The notes under the pieces: model-generated
The model's input: only the letters and a program-made list of their open reading frames with translations
The model's database searches: none
What the model was told of the DNA's origin: nothing
In this document: one piece after another, positions 1 through 11,605 of the stretch
Layout: each line of letters opens with the position of its first letter
Numbering within the stretch: the first letter of the stretch is position 1
Origin: Ulota crispa
Taxonomy: Eukaryota; Streptophyta; Bryopsida; Orthotrichales; Orthotrichaceae
Direction of reading: 5' to 3'
DNA length: 64,000 bases
NCBI GenBank assembly: GCA_963920765.1
Contig: OY987246.1
Coordinates: 6,016,501-6,080,500, forward strand
Translations under genes and position numbers: made by a program

Positions 1-1860
1 GTATTGTATATTGCTCAGAAATAAGTTTTGTTGCTACTAGTCGTGTCGCGGCATTAGATCTTGACACACGCCACGGCTTGTTTACAATCGTTAGAAGCCG
101 AAGTTCGAAGTTCAGAACGATCATGGAGATCTCGATGTTCGTCACCTCAGAGCCAAATACGGACCAACAACCGACTCAGGACGGTGAAGATGATCATCCT
201 TGCGGAGCACGTTATGGTGCCGCCGTTCAGAATCGTCGCGGTTTTGCCAGAATGCGAGGTAAGATCGATGGCTATGTTAAGTTACTTGAATACGTTGTTA
301 ACTTGTATGTTCGTCCTAATCTTGACCTCTCTCTATGAGTTTATTCTCTGGCTTTGCAAACTTATTAGTGCTCAGCTTCGTGTTGAATGGATAAATTATT
401 GGCTGTTTCTGGTGATATCTGGTGATAATAGGTGATATGTGTTAATAAGGTAGGAGGCTCATAAATGGAGCATCTAAGAGCTGAAACTAAATTTGGGTAG
501 GAGTAATTTGAAATGTTTTTCAGTAAACTTTCCTTGAAAGACAAGAAGAATTGGGTTCTAACCCAAGATGTTTCATATTTTTTGAAATTTTGTGAAATTA
601 GTTATGAAATTTTAAAGTGGAAAGACTATAAGGCTCTAAAATGGAGCACCTCCTCAATGTACATGATTTGTACATTATTGAAGGGTTATGAAAAGTAACA
701 TGTATAAACATTGTATATTTTAGGAGGTGCTCCATTTTAGAGCCTGCTCTGAATTAGCTCCTACCTTACGACATGTTACCAGAGTTGTAGTATTCAGGAG
801 CACAGGTAGAGCTCTTAAAGTAGAACTGTTATTGATCTCTCAAGTTCTTGAAACAATCTCGCCATTTTCACGAGTATGACTCGTGATCTCTTGTTGCATA
901 CCTGTCATTGTTTACCGAATGTTAGCCGAATGATTTATTTTTTACTTGAGCGACAGAACAAGACCGAGATAGTTTGCCCGGGGGAGGTTGTGGTGTTCCT
1001 CGTACTTGGAAGTCGTCACTTCTCGGACAAGGTGAGTGCAAAGCTTCTTCAAGCGAGCGTTGCTGAGGGATTTTCTGTTTAATGCAGCATCTTACTCGCG
1101 GTAAGTCACTTCAATCTGGTGCCCGAAGATCGACCCACAAACCTCTTCGTCCCTTGAGTCCTGTAATTTTAGTTACCTTTTCTTCTAAGAATTAGAATTT
1201 ACTCAATATTCCCTCTCTTTTTATAAATATTGAAACTGGCTGTCACAATCAGTATGACGAAAACCGCTGCGAGATGATGTGTCGAATCATCGCCATTGCC
1301 ATACGAATTTGAACTTTTCGTGATCTTGATTTAATTAAGAACTGCTGTCACAATCAGTCCTGGCGCGCCATTAATTGTTGACTCTGTCTGTAATCTGTTT
1401 GAGGTTGCCTAAGTTTGAAATTTCATCAAGAGTGTGCTTCAAATATCGAGTTTCTGTGTACAGGAGGTTTGGAGGTGAGTCGAGCTAGGCCATATCGTGA
1501 GGAGATAGGCTCACACAGGCATGAGTGTTGTTTGGCACGGGAAGAAGACATCAGAGCCAATGGAGAAGTAGTACTGCCGCCACAAAATTATGCCAAATCC
1601 AAAAGTTACATAACTCTGTGTCCGGCCATAGGGAGCTTGAGAAAGCAATGCATGGCTTGGCACCCGTCTGTAGGCAGCTTCAAGAGGCATGGAGTGATGT
1701 AAGCTTAGTTCGACACTAAAAGCGCTGCTGTCTGGCGCCGTGAGGTTCGAAAGATGCGAAAACGAGATTGCAAGCCTGACGCCTGGCAAACAAAACAATG
1801 CAGTGGCGGTGCTTGACACCAAGGCTCTTAGTAAATACTAGTATAAGCACTGACGCCGAC
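1..1860 (+). other. Unassigned region with exon-like pieces, interrupted by a MITE at 448-766
   Basis: Base composition is less AT-rich than the following DNA. There are good donor-like sites at 262 (GAG|gtaaga), 1031 (AAG|gtgagt) and 1699 (gtaagc), each after a short open stretch. The stretch ending near 1699 could encode RELEKAMHGLAPVCRQLQEA. I recognise no family, and the pieces do not join into one convincing frame. It could be the end of a gene outside the window, a decayed gene, or a retroelement remnant (ATCAGAGCC at 1549 resembles part of an initiator-tRNA primer site). Confidence 0.25.
448..766. mobile_element. AGGTAG/TA MITE with inner hairpin
   Basis: Starts AGGTAGGAGGCTC after TA (446-447) and ends GAGC..CTACCT before TA (767-768). 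An inner palindrome, 631-745, opens AGGCTCTAAAATGGAGCACC and closes with its complement. The open frame at 513-698 lies inside and is not a gene. Confidence 0.8.
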
Positions 1861-2569
1861 GGGACCCAAAATAATTTCAGGCCCAGTCATGCAAAATCTT
1901 TCTATCGCAAGAAAATAATTCTTACTTATTATCTGTGCACTTCAATATTAAACTTTACTCAAAACATTTGTTTTTGTTTACAAAATATTTCCTTACAATA
2001 AAATATTTTTTGTTCTATACCCATAGAGTTTTTTACCCAAACTATAAAAGGAAAATCACTATTTTCTCAAGTAAAGAAATATTTCTTATTTTTTACCTTT
2101 GCAATTTTTTTACCCAAGTAGTAATTATTCAAGCAATTATTTTAGTTTTTTACCCATGCAATTTTGTTACATTATTTACTCACGCATTTTTTAACCAATA
2201 ATTTTTTTTCTCATGCAAGATTTCACTTCCGCAAGTTTTTAACCCAACATTTTTTTTACCCATGGTGGTTTATTTATACGTGCGGTAAGAATACCGTGGT
2301 AAAAGCATCGCCAAAAGGGAAAACTGAATTCTGTTATATATATAGATTAGTGTAACTTTGTAGATGTAACGTTATTTTACTGAGCAATTTTTCATACACA
2401 GGCAAAGTACAGCGGCAAAGTTAGTTGAATTAATAGAGGTCTTAATTTCAATGATCTAGTGATGAAGGTTTTGGAGTAAATATGAAGTTATTCTCTACAC
2501 CAAATAAGGTGGAAGCACCCATACCCGATACCTTAATAGATTTTGCATCAACCTACAAAGAGTTTGAGG
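1861..2569. other. AT/pyrimidine-rich DNA with irregular TTTTTACCCA repeats
   Basis: From about 2020 to 2270 the phrase TTTTTACCCA or a variant (TTTTTAACCCA, TTTTTTACCCAAG) recurs at irregular spacing, often followed by GCAAT or GCAAG. A lone AGGTGGAAGCACCCA near 2506 resembles an AGGTAG-element end without a partner. No gene seen. Confidence 0.4.

Positions 2570-2599
<30 letters not shown>
2570..2599 (+). repeat. Poly(A) tract of 30 bases
   Basis: Uninterrupted run of A. It could be a retroposed 3' tail, but no source gene is recognisable upstream and no target duplication was found. Confidence 0.9.
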
Positions 2600-2601
<2 letters not shown>

Positions 2602-2934
2602 CCCATGTAGTAAGATAAGAAATATTGAGATTGCAAAATTTTCATAATTTTATATGTGATATTAGAATTATTGTGAATTTTGGGAGCCAAAAACTGCTCT
2701 GGGCCCATGGCCAATGTTTAGATGTATGCAATTCCACCAATAGTCAAACAAATTTCAGCTCATTACTTCCTACTTCACTTTGAGACATGTGGCATGATTT
2801 AAGTGGCCCCAACCTTAAAAAGGATAGAAAAATGCATTCCAAAGTATCTATCTTTGTTCCTCTTTTGTTCATGGTGGAAATAACACACCCTACTGGTTGG
2901 GTATGGAGCGTTGGTGAAAGTGGGAGCTTCCACT

Positions 2935-3241
2935 TTAATGCATTTAAATTGCCTTAACAATTAGGTTGCCTTACCTTGGCAAAGTTACCTCATGACTCAC
3001 CATTGACCACTTGGAGGGGCATGAAACTCTATTACAATAATTCTTAATTTGGTGTAAAGTTCCAACTTCCTTGCTCCTTGACTTTGGCACTTGTTACTAC
3101 AACGAGCCTTGGCTTGTTTCCTCTATTGTTTATTGTAATAATTGTTGACAAAAGTTACTATAATCTTAATAATAAATATTTAAATAGTGTAGAATGTCAA
3201 GAAATTAGTGTGGAGCAACCTAAATGCACAATTTGGTGTAG
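2935..3241. mobile_element. Divergent MITE related to the one at 7261-7968
   Basis: Left end ATGCATTTAAATTGCC, then CTTAACAATTAGGTTGCC. Right end GCAACCTAAATGCAC, then AATTTGGTGTA. Both ends match the element at 7261 and its complement. The left TIR is eroded and no clean TSD is visible. Confidence 0.6.
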
Positions 3242-3259
3242 GTTTGGCAAGGGACACTT

Positions 3260-4865
3260 TTAGATACAAGCTCAAAAAGAGCTGAAACTTTAGCCTTCAT
3301 CCTTTTTCTTGACCCGTTGCTGCCTGATTATGAACTTCCAACAACACTAGAATACTTACTATGTTGTTGAAATTGTGTATCCGCTTGTATATACAAAATA
3401 ACATTATTCACTGTATTATGTATATTGCAATTATACTCATGTATAGACGTAGAAATTATTGCAATAGCTTAATTAGTCCTCTACTTATACTGTTTAAGGT
3501 TTCTTTATACAAATCAAAACTTTTTAAACACAATTCACATAAAAAGGAATTGTCTTGGGCTATAGAATTTGTTTGACCTATAGAACTTAATGGAAGACTT
3601 CAATTCAATTTTCATATAAATTGACTTATGCTTAAACATTAATTTTGCTAATTTTGTGTCTTGTAAAGTGTTTACAAGCCAAAAATGGTCCAAGCAAATC
3701 AAAGTGTATATTGTTTCATTCTAAACAAACACATTAAAAAAGCTGAAATAAAAAAATTACGAGCAAATCAAGTATAACAGAAAGTTATCAACAAAATTCA
3801 AGATAACAATTGTTTGTCTTAAAATTCATAAACTTATAAGGGATTGTATTTTTACATGATTTACAGAAAGTTCATTATTACTTGTATAATTTTATTCAAT
3901 ACTACATAGATCCAAATAGTGCACTTTCCTTCTTTAAATTTGAGTGAAAGCTATGGCAATACAACACAAGTAAAACAATTGAATATCATTGAAAATAATA
4001 AAACCAAAGTTTCAAAAATATAATACAGTATATGTAAATTAGATTTTATGTTATTATTGACCTAAATAGATTAGGCCTTATAAAGTGGCAAATAATTGAT
4101 TCAAAGGAAAAACTAATTAAATGAAGCTTAAAGGTTCATTTTGAATTCAAAAGGCTGCAAATATATTTCATGCCAACATGTTTGCTTCGGGATAGGACTA
4201 ACACTTTGCATATTAAAAAATGTGTTCAAACAATATTAAAAGGACATGCAATATGTGTACAAAGAATTAAGTATTTTAGCTTTTGTTGAATGCAAGTTAA
4301 AACAAATAATTTCATACGATTTTAATTTAATATAAAAATTTAAATAATTACAATACAAAAAGTCTAACAACTAGTTTTATCACAAAATATTTTTTGGTAA
4401 ATGATTTTTAAGAGAAAAAATCTAGTAACATTCTTTGTACCATTGTTGAGCTCGTAGTCGTAGATTGTATTGGAAAATAATTAAAATTGTAGATCATATT
4501 CTCTAGTTATAAAATGTTGAATTAGCTTGTAGAGCAATACATTCAAAATAAGTGTCAATGTGAAAATTCTTAAGAGATTGGAACTTTTTGCAACTAATTG
4601 ATGAAATGTTTCTTAAAAATGTTAGCATGGAGGTCAATGTTCAATATTATATAAGCTCAATGAACAAATGAAATGTATCTTGCAATCAATTTCAAATATA
4701 GCATATGTTGTGGTTAATACTTGTGTATTTCAAAAATTGGTTATTTCCATTATTTAATGTCAAGAAATTTCTCAAATCTGCAGGTGCTACATCATCACCA
4801 TTGCGTGCAATGTAGACCTGCGACGTTAAAATAGTTATATATATTCCAATATTAAATAGAAATTT
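3260..4865. other. AT-rich intergenic DNA, nothing recognised
   Basis: Very AT-rich, with no open frame of note, no clear inverted or tandem repeat and no RNA gene visible by eye. Confidence 0.4.
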
Positions 4866-5110
4866 ACAAATGGAATATCAATTACTGTACACGAGTACTC
4901 TATGCAACAAAACTTTGAAGAATTTTTCTTTTCTTTTCAAAAGTAGAAATTATGCACTGTGCAATGCGACTTTATAAGATAATAATATCTTCTTTTGTAA
5001 AATAGAAATTCAAGTATGCAAATACTAATTACCATACACGTGTACTCCATGCAATCAAACATTAGTTATTGTACACACGTGTACACATGTGTGCTCCATG
5101 CAATGGAAAA
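4866..5110. repeat. Dispersed direct repeats around TACACGTGTACTCCATGCAA
   Basis: Three variants (near 4885, 5033 and 5073) of a phrase like TACACGTGTACTCCATGCAA, each flanked by AT-rich sequence. The core TACACGTGTA is palindromic. Confidence 0.55.
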
Positions 5111-5366
5111 AATAAAAAATAAACTGTAAAAATTTAACTCAACATATCTGCCAAAATCCCTATAAATAAAAAATTCAAACAATTCCCTTACACTTGTCAC
5201 TATCTTAAATCTTCAAAGTAGCTAGTTAAACAAAACAAAATTGTTTATAGAAAATGCTTGACCAAAATTTTGACTGTATTGAAAACGATAATGAGCTAAC
5301 TTCCAATTCAATATTGGTTGTAATTAAGTCCGCAATTTGAAACTCCAATCCTATGCTGAAAGTTAG

Positions 5367-5475
5367 CATGCAATACATGTGTCAATTATGCAACACATGC
5401 GTCCGCATGCAATGCGTCAACATGCAACACATGCGTCAACAAGCAACATGTACGCCGACATGCAACACAAGCGTC
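5367..5475. repeat. Short tandem array of CATGCAACACATGCGTC units
   Basis: About six degenerate units of 16-21 bp built on CATGCAACACATGCGTCAA. GCATGC-type palindromes recur in it. Non-coding. Confidence 0.75.
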
Positions 5476-5847
5476 CTTTTCTGGTTGAAAAGGTTGTAGA
5501 GTGCATTATGACATGTGGCAAGCTCTTGTGAACTCCCTGCTACACCAAGAAATAAGGCCTTCCCTGATATTTTTTTTGAAGAGTAACCCAGTCGTGGTCC
5601 ACGTTTCAGCAGGTAATATTTGGAGAAGCGCTGTTCACATTACGCTCCAAATCTCACTGAAAATCTCATTGGAGAGATGAAATTTGGCCATAGTCTCTGA
5701 AATCTTGGCAACACTTTCTGAAAGTTTTGGCATAAACAACTGAAATTCTCCTCAAAAAGGGTACAATAAATACAATATTCCAGTTTAGGTACCAAGTCTT
5801 ACTAATTTTTCCTTTAACTCTTCAACGTCCCATGGGCATAATAGGTA

Positions 5848-6429
5848 CTCCCTCTATCCCAATATAAAGCTCCAAATTAGGCATAGTTCTTGTCCCACTA
5901 AAAAGCTCCCGTTTACTAATTTCAATTACTAAGAAAGCATTTGTCATGTCCAATGATCTCATGGGGGCAAGTTAAGCAATTAAAGAGCATTCCTCTCTTA
6001 ACAAGCTTGGCCTTGCCCATATGAGGTACCATTGTTGCTACTAATCTTTAAATCATCAATAATGAGGTGCTAGCAACATGTACAAATATGGTACTTTTTG
6101 CATGGAATTTGGGTGCCCAAACTTCAACATCAAAGCTAGAGATTTTGCACACATTTGGTAGATGGTATATTGATTCTAGAATGCATGTGTCATTAGTACA
6201 AAGACTAAAATAATGAGGAGGCGGCAGCCTTCACAAACTATGCACAAATATGTTACTTTTTGCATGGAATTTGGGTGTCTAAACATCAACATCAAAACTT
6301 GAGATTTTGTAGATGTTTGGTAGGTGGTATATTGATTCTAGAATGCATTTGTCTCTAGCATAATAACTAAAAATATAATTAACTCCTCATGGAGAAGTTT
6401 TTTGGAGATTTATAATGGGATAGAGAGAG
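5848..6429. mobile_element. Stowaway-like MITE (copy 1)
   Basis: TIR CTCCCTCTATCCCA at the left and TGGGATAGAGAGAG at the right, both beside TA. This matches the plant Stowaway (Tc1/mariner) pattern of CTCCCTCY ends at TA. Inside, the phrase from GCATGGAATTTGGGTG to TATTGATTCTAGAATGCAT occurs twice in direct orientation. A reversed relative lies at 50840-51416. Confidence 0.85.
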
Positions 6430-6890
6430 TATGTTGTTGGGAGTCTCAAGTAGCTCACTAGAACCACACTGATCTATATTTCAACTTCTTTGGTAATGTC
6501 AAATATAGTAAAGTTGTGGATCCATTCTAAATACAAAAAAAGCACCTTGTATTATAATGATAACAAAGGATTTTCAAGATGGTTAAGGGTTAAAGTGTTC
6601 ATTACATTTGGTGGTATTTTTTTTGCTCTTTAATTTGGGCTTGAGTTGGGACTTGAAGGTTGGGACCAACGTTCTTTTTTCTGGCAAATTTTTACCCAAA
6701 TCTTACTTGGAAATGACACTGGCGACCATAACTTTTAAAAAATTGGGTGAAAATTTGGATGAAATTGCCACCTCCCTCCTTATGTAAACACATGATTTGT
6801 CATATTTTGAATAAATGTAGCTTATATTAGTAAACATGTTGGATGATCATGCATATATTGTTCATTTCTTCCAATTTTAGCCAAATTTTC
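6430..6890. other. Intergenic DNA, nothing recognised
   Basis: Moderately AT-rich single-copy-looking sequence between the Stowaway-like element and the candidate exons at 6.9 kb. Confidence 0.35.
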
Positions 6891-6907
6891 CTTACCTCCG
6901 TGCATTC

Positions 6908-7165
6908 GTGCAAGTCGCTCTGCCTTGACAAAAACAAAGACAAAATGCTAGTTAGGACTTGGGATACAGTGTCAAGTTGTCAACCGCCTCTTCTTGTTGT
7001 ACAATAGGCTGTCTATGCGAAAATCTGAGAGCGCAGTGGGAATAGGGAAACTGGAAAATGCACTTACCGCAAGGCATGTTGGCAGACTTCAAAGGCAGTT
7101 GCTTGCTCAAATAAAGCCCACCTCCACACTCTTGTTGCAAAACATCACACACAAACTGCTTGTGC
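6908..7165 (-). other. Two candidate minus-strand exons, product unknown
   Basis: On the minus strand, an acceptor-like aagcag precedes a stretch (about 7165-7076) that reads FVCDVLQQECGGGLYLSKQL, then PLKSANMPCG, ending at a consensus donor G|gtaagtgc. A second acceptor (caaggcag, near 6932) opens a 24-nt stretch ending GAG|gtaagg, which would continue in frame as ERLARMHG. I recognise no family. It could be part of a gene starting near 8.5 kb or a stranded gene fragment. Confidence 0.35.
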
Positions 7166-7260
7166 AACAAAACACATCAGTCACCAACAAAACCCTAAAT
7201 ACTGAACTTGCACGCACAAACACTATCAAATAGTGGAAAAGACTCCCACAAATCATCTAC

Positions 7261-7968
7261 TACATCAAATAGTGCATTTAGGTTGCCTTAACAATTAGAT
7301 TGCCTTACTATGGAAAGTTACCTCATGACTCATGACTTAGTCATTTGGAGGCGCATGTAAATTTTTGGATGTTAAGATTTCACATGGTTTCCAACATAGA
7401 CATTGCTAAGGTATGTGCTCATAAACTGTCCATCTAAGGGCTCATTCACCTTTTTCATGGTTTTTTTGTGGATGGAAGGGTTTTCAGTTCATTTTTCAAA
7501 CAAAGAGAAATAGATGCAAAATGTAACACAAGTCATTCCATATTTTTGAAGCATTTTTGAATTACTTATGAATTTTCAAAGTGCATGTGTCATAGGTCCC
7601 TATTTATGACCCTAAACCTTCCAAGAACAATTCACTTGCAAGTTGTGAAGATATTTGAAAGAACAAGAAGAATGATTGGCTCTTGCAATTACAAACATCT
7701 TTTCTTCCATGCATTCAATGATTGTAAGAGGCCAATTTAAGAACCACCCAATGCACCATTTCACTACAGACTACCTGGACTGTTCAAAATGCGACAGCAG
7801 TTTATGAGCAAACTACCTTAATTTGTCTTTCAGCAGCGGGTGTTATTATTGCCAAGGCCTTACAAAGTTGCTTACTGCAATAATTATTGCTTAAAATTAC
7901 TGTAGCAGCACTAAGTATTTAGATAGTGTAAAATGTCGATGGGCAACCTAAATGCACTATTTGGTGTA
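7261..7968. mobile_element. MITE with CAAATAGTGCATTTAGG ends, carrying a nested AGGTAG element
   Basis: Left TACATCAAATAGTGCATTTA followed by GGTTGCC; right end is the close complement, finishing ATTTGGTGTA. Removing the AGGTAG insert at 7409-7818 leaves about 300 bp, similar in size to the relative at 2935-3241. Confidence 0.75.
7409..7818. mobile_element. AGGTAG/TA element nested in the MITE at 7261
   Basis: Begins AGGTATGTGCTCATAAACTG after TA and ends TTTATGAGCAAACTACCT before TA. The GCTCATAAAC inner end links it to the subfamily at 8596-9164. Confidence 0.8.
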
Positions 7969-8029
7969 ACTTACATAAAAATGCTTAAAAAACGCCCCAG
8001 TTTCACGTTTTTAAAACCACAAACTCTGG

Positions 8030-8590
8030 AATATCGAAACATTCATGTGCATGAAGCGAGACTCTCTTCCCCGCCGAGCAAGGGCATTGGCACCTGCTAA
8101 GCAGGGTTTAGGGTTTAAGGTTCTAACGACTGCTCATATGGCCGAATCTTGGCGAGTGCAGTGAACAAAGCCAGAAGCTCAGCTAACATCAGCACAGATC
8201 TAAATTGACAAAAATTAGCAATTTCAACAGAAAAAGAAGAAGAAGGAGAGAACAGCCAACATGCGTCAAGAACATACCTTATCTAGAGTCTTCCTGCTAC
8301 AAGAGCAACGTTTTGATTGACCATAGCCTAAACCCGAAGCTGAAACGCATTCGAAAGATTTGAAGCCCAAACTACGCTACTGCTTGCACAAACTTCTGGA
8401 TTAGGGTTAGATGCAGCGGAGTCGTGAAGGTCAGCCCAAATTAAAGCCCGCTCCTCCTTTGAATCACAAACGGAAAAACCTTGAAAAATTTGTTAGAAGG
8501 TTTTGGCAAAATCGACCGTAGTTGCTAGAAACAGAGGCATGAAAATGGCGCCTAGAAGACGATTGAGCTGCGTCGAGACAATTGATGTGG
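8030..8590 (-). other. Possible 5' leader of a minus-strand gene
   Basis: Less AT-rich block with telomere-like AAACCCTAAACCCTG (minus strand, near 8103-8120), an AACCCTAATCC near 8400 and a consensus donor AAG|gtatgt near 8276 on the minus strand. No coding frame crosses it, so a non-coding first exon is the most that can be said. It could serve the candidate exons at 6.9-7.2 kb. Confidence 0.3.
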
Positions 8591-8595
8591 CCATA

Positions 8596-9164
8596 AGGTA
8601 GTTTGCTCATATTCCGCTCAGGCTCTAAAACAGCTCACCTTATCAAATGTACTTTGTTGGTACATGTTGTTTATCATAGCCTTTCATTAATGTACAGGTG
8701 ATGTACCTTTAACCCTTGAGCGCTCAGCCCAAATTTGTGCTAGGTTGGACTTCATTGCAAACAATCTGACGTTATAAGTTCAAAAATAACATCTAGAAGA
8801 GTTAGCCTTTGATCTTGCACAATGCTTAGGGTTTGCATATGTATGAAAAATTTGGTAAACATTCATTGCATGGATTGAAAATTTATAATGGTCAAAGTCA
8901 GCATATTGCTGAAAATGGAGAGGTTAGATTTGGGGCGTTGGGGCGCTCAGGGGTTAAGGAGGTGGGCAATTTTAGAGACCTATGGCCTTTCCACTTCAAA
9001 TTTTCATAACTAATTACACAAAGCCCCAAAAAATATGAAACAACTTGGGTTTGACGGCAATTCTTGTTTTTCAAGGAAAATTTATTGAAATGTAGTGCAA
9101 AAAATTTTACCTCCCCAAAATTCAATTTCAACCCTTAGATGGACGGTTTATGAGCACACTACCT
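8596..9164. mobile_element. AGGTAG/TA element carrying a nested TTAA element
   Basis: AGGTAGTTTGCTCAT after TA; right end ATGAGCACACTACCT before TA. Removing the TTAA element at 8713-8953 with one TTAA rejoins sequence resembling the relative at 39081. Confidence 0.8.
8713..8953. mobile_element. CCC/TTAA (piggyBac-like) MITE nested in an AGGTAG element
   Basis: TTAA then CCCTTGAGCGCTCAGCCC at the left; GGGCGCTCAGGGG then TTAA at the right. No coding potential. Confidence 0.85.
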
Positions 9165-9292
9165 TAGCCGAGGTTCTTGAGATTAGGTCAAGAGGCTCAA
9201 GATGATCACTTCCTCCATTGTTCACAACATTTAGATTGATACTAAAAATAGTGTGGATGAGAATATTTTATGGGCCTCATCAACCCAGAGAC

Positions 9293-11323
9293 ATAGGACA
9301 TTAAATGTTGCCCTTGAAAGTTGCCCGAGCCAACGTGGCGCGCGGGGCGGGGCAAGGGCCCAGGTCTGACCCCGTCGCATGGTTGGTCGACCTTGTCCTA
9401 CATTCTGCATCTTGCATCTTGTGTTCTGCATCCCGTGTTCTACGTCCCGTGTCCTACATCTTGCATTCTGCATTTGGTGTCCTACGTCTTGCGTCCTACA
9501 GTTTATACTAAGCCCGTTTTATTCAAAAAACCACTTGTAAGGAAGAGTGGGAGGTTGTCCCATATTGTTTGGAGCTCAAGTTGAGTTACTTTGGGTACAA
9601 GAAGGGCCACTTGAGAGAGAAGAAATACACAACCTCATTTCTTTCTAAATGCAAACCGTAGGGAAAATACCAAAAATGCCCCTCAATTCATCAAAAATAT
9701 CAAATATAACCCCTAGAGATTTGAAATATATAAACACCCTTGAACACAATATTTGTTAATTTGGGATAAATGCTTTCCCAAAACAGATTTCGGGATACTC
9801 AAATTTTTCATTTGTGAGAATATTTTGGAGATCTAATTGAATTTTTCGATGATTCCTTCAAGATGTTTCATCATTGATGTAAGGTCTCGAAGAAATTATA
9901 AAAAAACTCAATCTAAATCACTTCAAAACTCTAAAAAATGAAAATTTCAGAAGTCCCAAAATCAAAGATTTCTTCCAAAACTAATGAATATTGCATTTTG
10001 GCTTTGTGTACAAATATCAAAAATACCCTTAGCTTTTTGTAAGAACATCAATTATATCCATGGTTGTCTTTGAGGATATCATTAACACCCCTTGTTTTTT
10101 TTGGAAGAATATAAAAATGCCCCTCCATTAATTTGAAATATCCAATATGCCCTTGTATTATTTGAAATTTTAAAAGCCACTTTGGTTTATGTAAGAATAT
10201 AAATCTTATAAACTACACTATACTCTTGTTTATCTTTGTAAACATCACAAATACCCCTAATTTCTTTGTGATTTTTTATTGAACTTTTTTTGTAAGTAAT
10301 GAAATGACAACAAAAAATTCCATGTAATGTATGCAATGGCTCTAACTTCAATAATCCTACATGCAAAAATCCTTTATATAGCTCAAAGAGCTTGCATTCA
10401 ACTCTTGTCTAATTTTGTAATTTCCATTTTTGTCCTAGTACTTACTGAATTTGGCAATAAGAGGCACAAGAGAACTAAGGGCATATTTGATATTTCAAAT
10501 TAATGGAGGGGCATTTTTATATTCTTCCAAAAAAAACAAGGGGTGTTAATGATATCCTCAAAGACAACCATGGATATAATTGATGTTCTTACAAAAAGCT
10601 AAGGGTATTTTTGATATTTGTACACAAAGCCAAAATGCAATATTCATTAGTTTTGGAAGAAATCTTTGATTTTGGGACTTCTGAAATTTTCATTTTTTAG
10701 AGTTTTGAAGTGATTTAGATTGAGTTTTTTTATAATTTCTTCGAGACCTTACATCAATGATGAAACATCTTGAAGGAATCATCGAAAAATTCAATTAGAT
10801 CTCCAAAATATTCTCACAAATGAAAAATTTGAGTATCCCAAAATCTGTTTTGGGAAAGCGTTTATTCCAAATTAACAAATATTGTGTTCAAGGGTGTTTA
10901 TATATTTCAAATCTCTAGGGGTTATATTTGATATTTTTGATGAATTGAGGGGCATTTTTGGTATTTTCCCTACGGTTTGCATTTAGAAAGAAATGAGGTT
11001 GTGTATTTCTTCTCTCTCAAGTGGCCCTTCTCGTACCCAAAGTAACTCAACTTGAGCTCCAAACAATATGGGACAACCTCCCACTCTTCCTTACAAGTGG
11101 TTTTTTGAATAAAACGGGCTTAGTATAAACTGTAGGACGCAAGACGTAGGACACCAAACGCAGAATGCGAGATGTAGGACACGGGATGCAGAACACGAGA
11201 TGCAGGATGTAGAATGTAGGACAAGGTCGACCAACCATGTGACGGGGTCAGACTCAGGCCCTTGCCCCACCCCGCGCGCCACGTCGGCTCGGGCAACTTT
11301 CAAGGGCAACATTTAACGTCCTG
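9293..11323. mobile_element. 2-kb foldback element, probably non-autonomous Mutator-like
   Basis: Two near-identical inverted arms, 9293-10154 and 10477-11323, around a 320-bp unique centre. The outer ends are GC-rich (GGACATTAAATGTTGCCC, then a GCGCGCGGGG stretch) and include irregular repeats of CCTACGTCTTGCGT type. Flanks CCCAGAGAC (9284-9292) and CCCTAGAGAC (11324-11333) look like a 9-10 bp TSD. Long TIRs with a 9-10 bp TSD point to Mutator. No transposase frame. Open frames inside the arms are mirror copies of each other. Confidence 0.85.
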
Positions 11324-11388
11324 CCCTAGAGACAGTGTTCCTGAATGGGAACTAGGGACTTCCAAGCCTTTCTTTGTCCAAAAATTTT

Positions 11389-11485
11389 AGGGAAATTTTC
11401 ATGAATACCCCTAAAGTTTGTAATATTTACATAGATATCTCTACGTTTTCAAAAATTACACAAATATCCTTGGATCAAAAAAATT
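11389..11485 (+). mobile_element. Truncated AGGGAAA-type hAT MITE
   Basis: Left-half match to the family at 16949 (AGGGAAATTTTCATGAATAC, then ACACAAATATCCTTGGATCA). The right half is missing. Confidence 0.6.
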
Positions 11486-11605
11486 AGGCATTTAGGTGCA
11501 AGTGTAGGAGTATGTAGAAGTACAAAATCACGTGCTGAAGGATTGCCATGTGCAAGGAGATCAAAATCAGGTGATCACTTTAATCCATATTGTTGACAAT
11601 GCATA

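Noticed and set aside
1540-1560. Retrotransposon primer-binding site (ATCAGAGCC)
   Set aside because: Only part of the usual initiator-tRNA match is present. No LTR end or gag/pol frame was found, so it is not annotated as a retroelement.
5367-5475. CRISPR-like array
   Set aside because: Units are degenerate, contiguous and lack unique spacers, and the genome is eukaryotic.
9305-9584. Overlapping frames on both strands near 9.4 kb and 11.2 kb
   Set aside because: They are mirror copies within the foldback arms and arise from the CCTACGTCTTGCG-type repeats.
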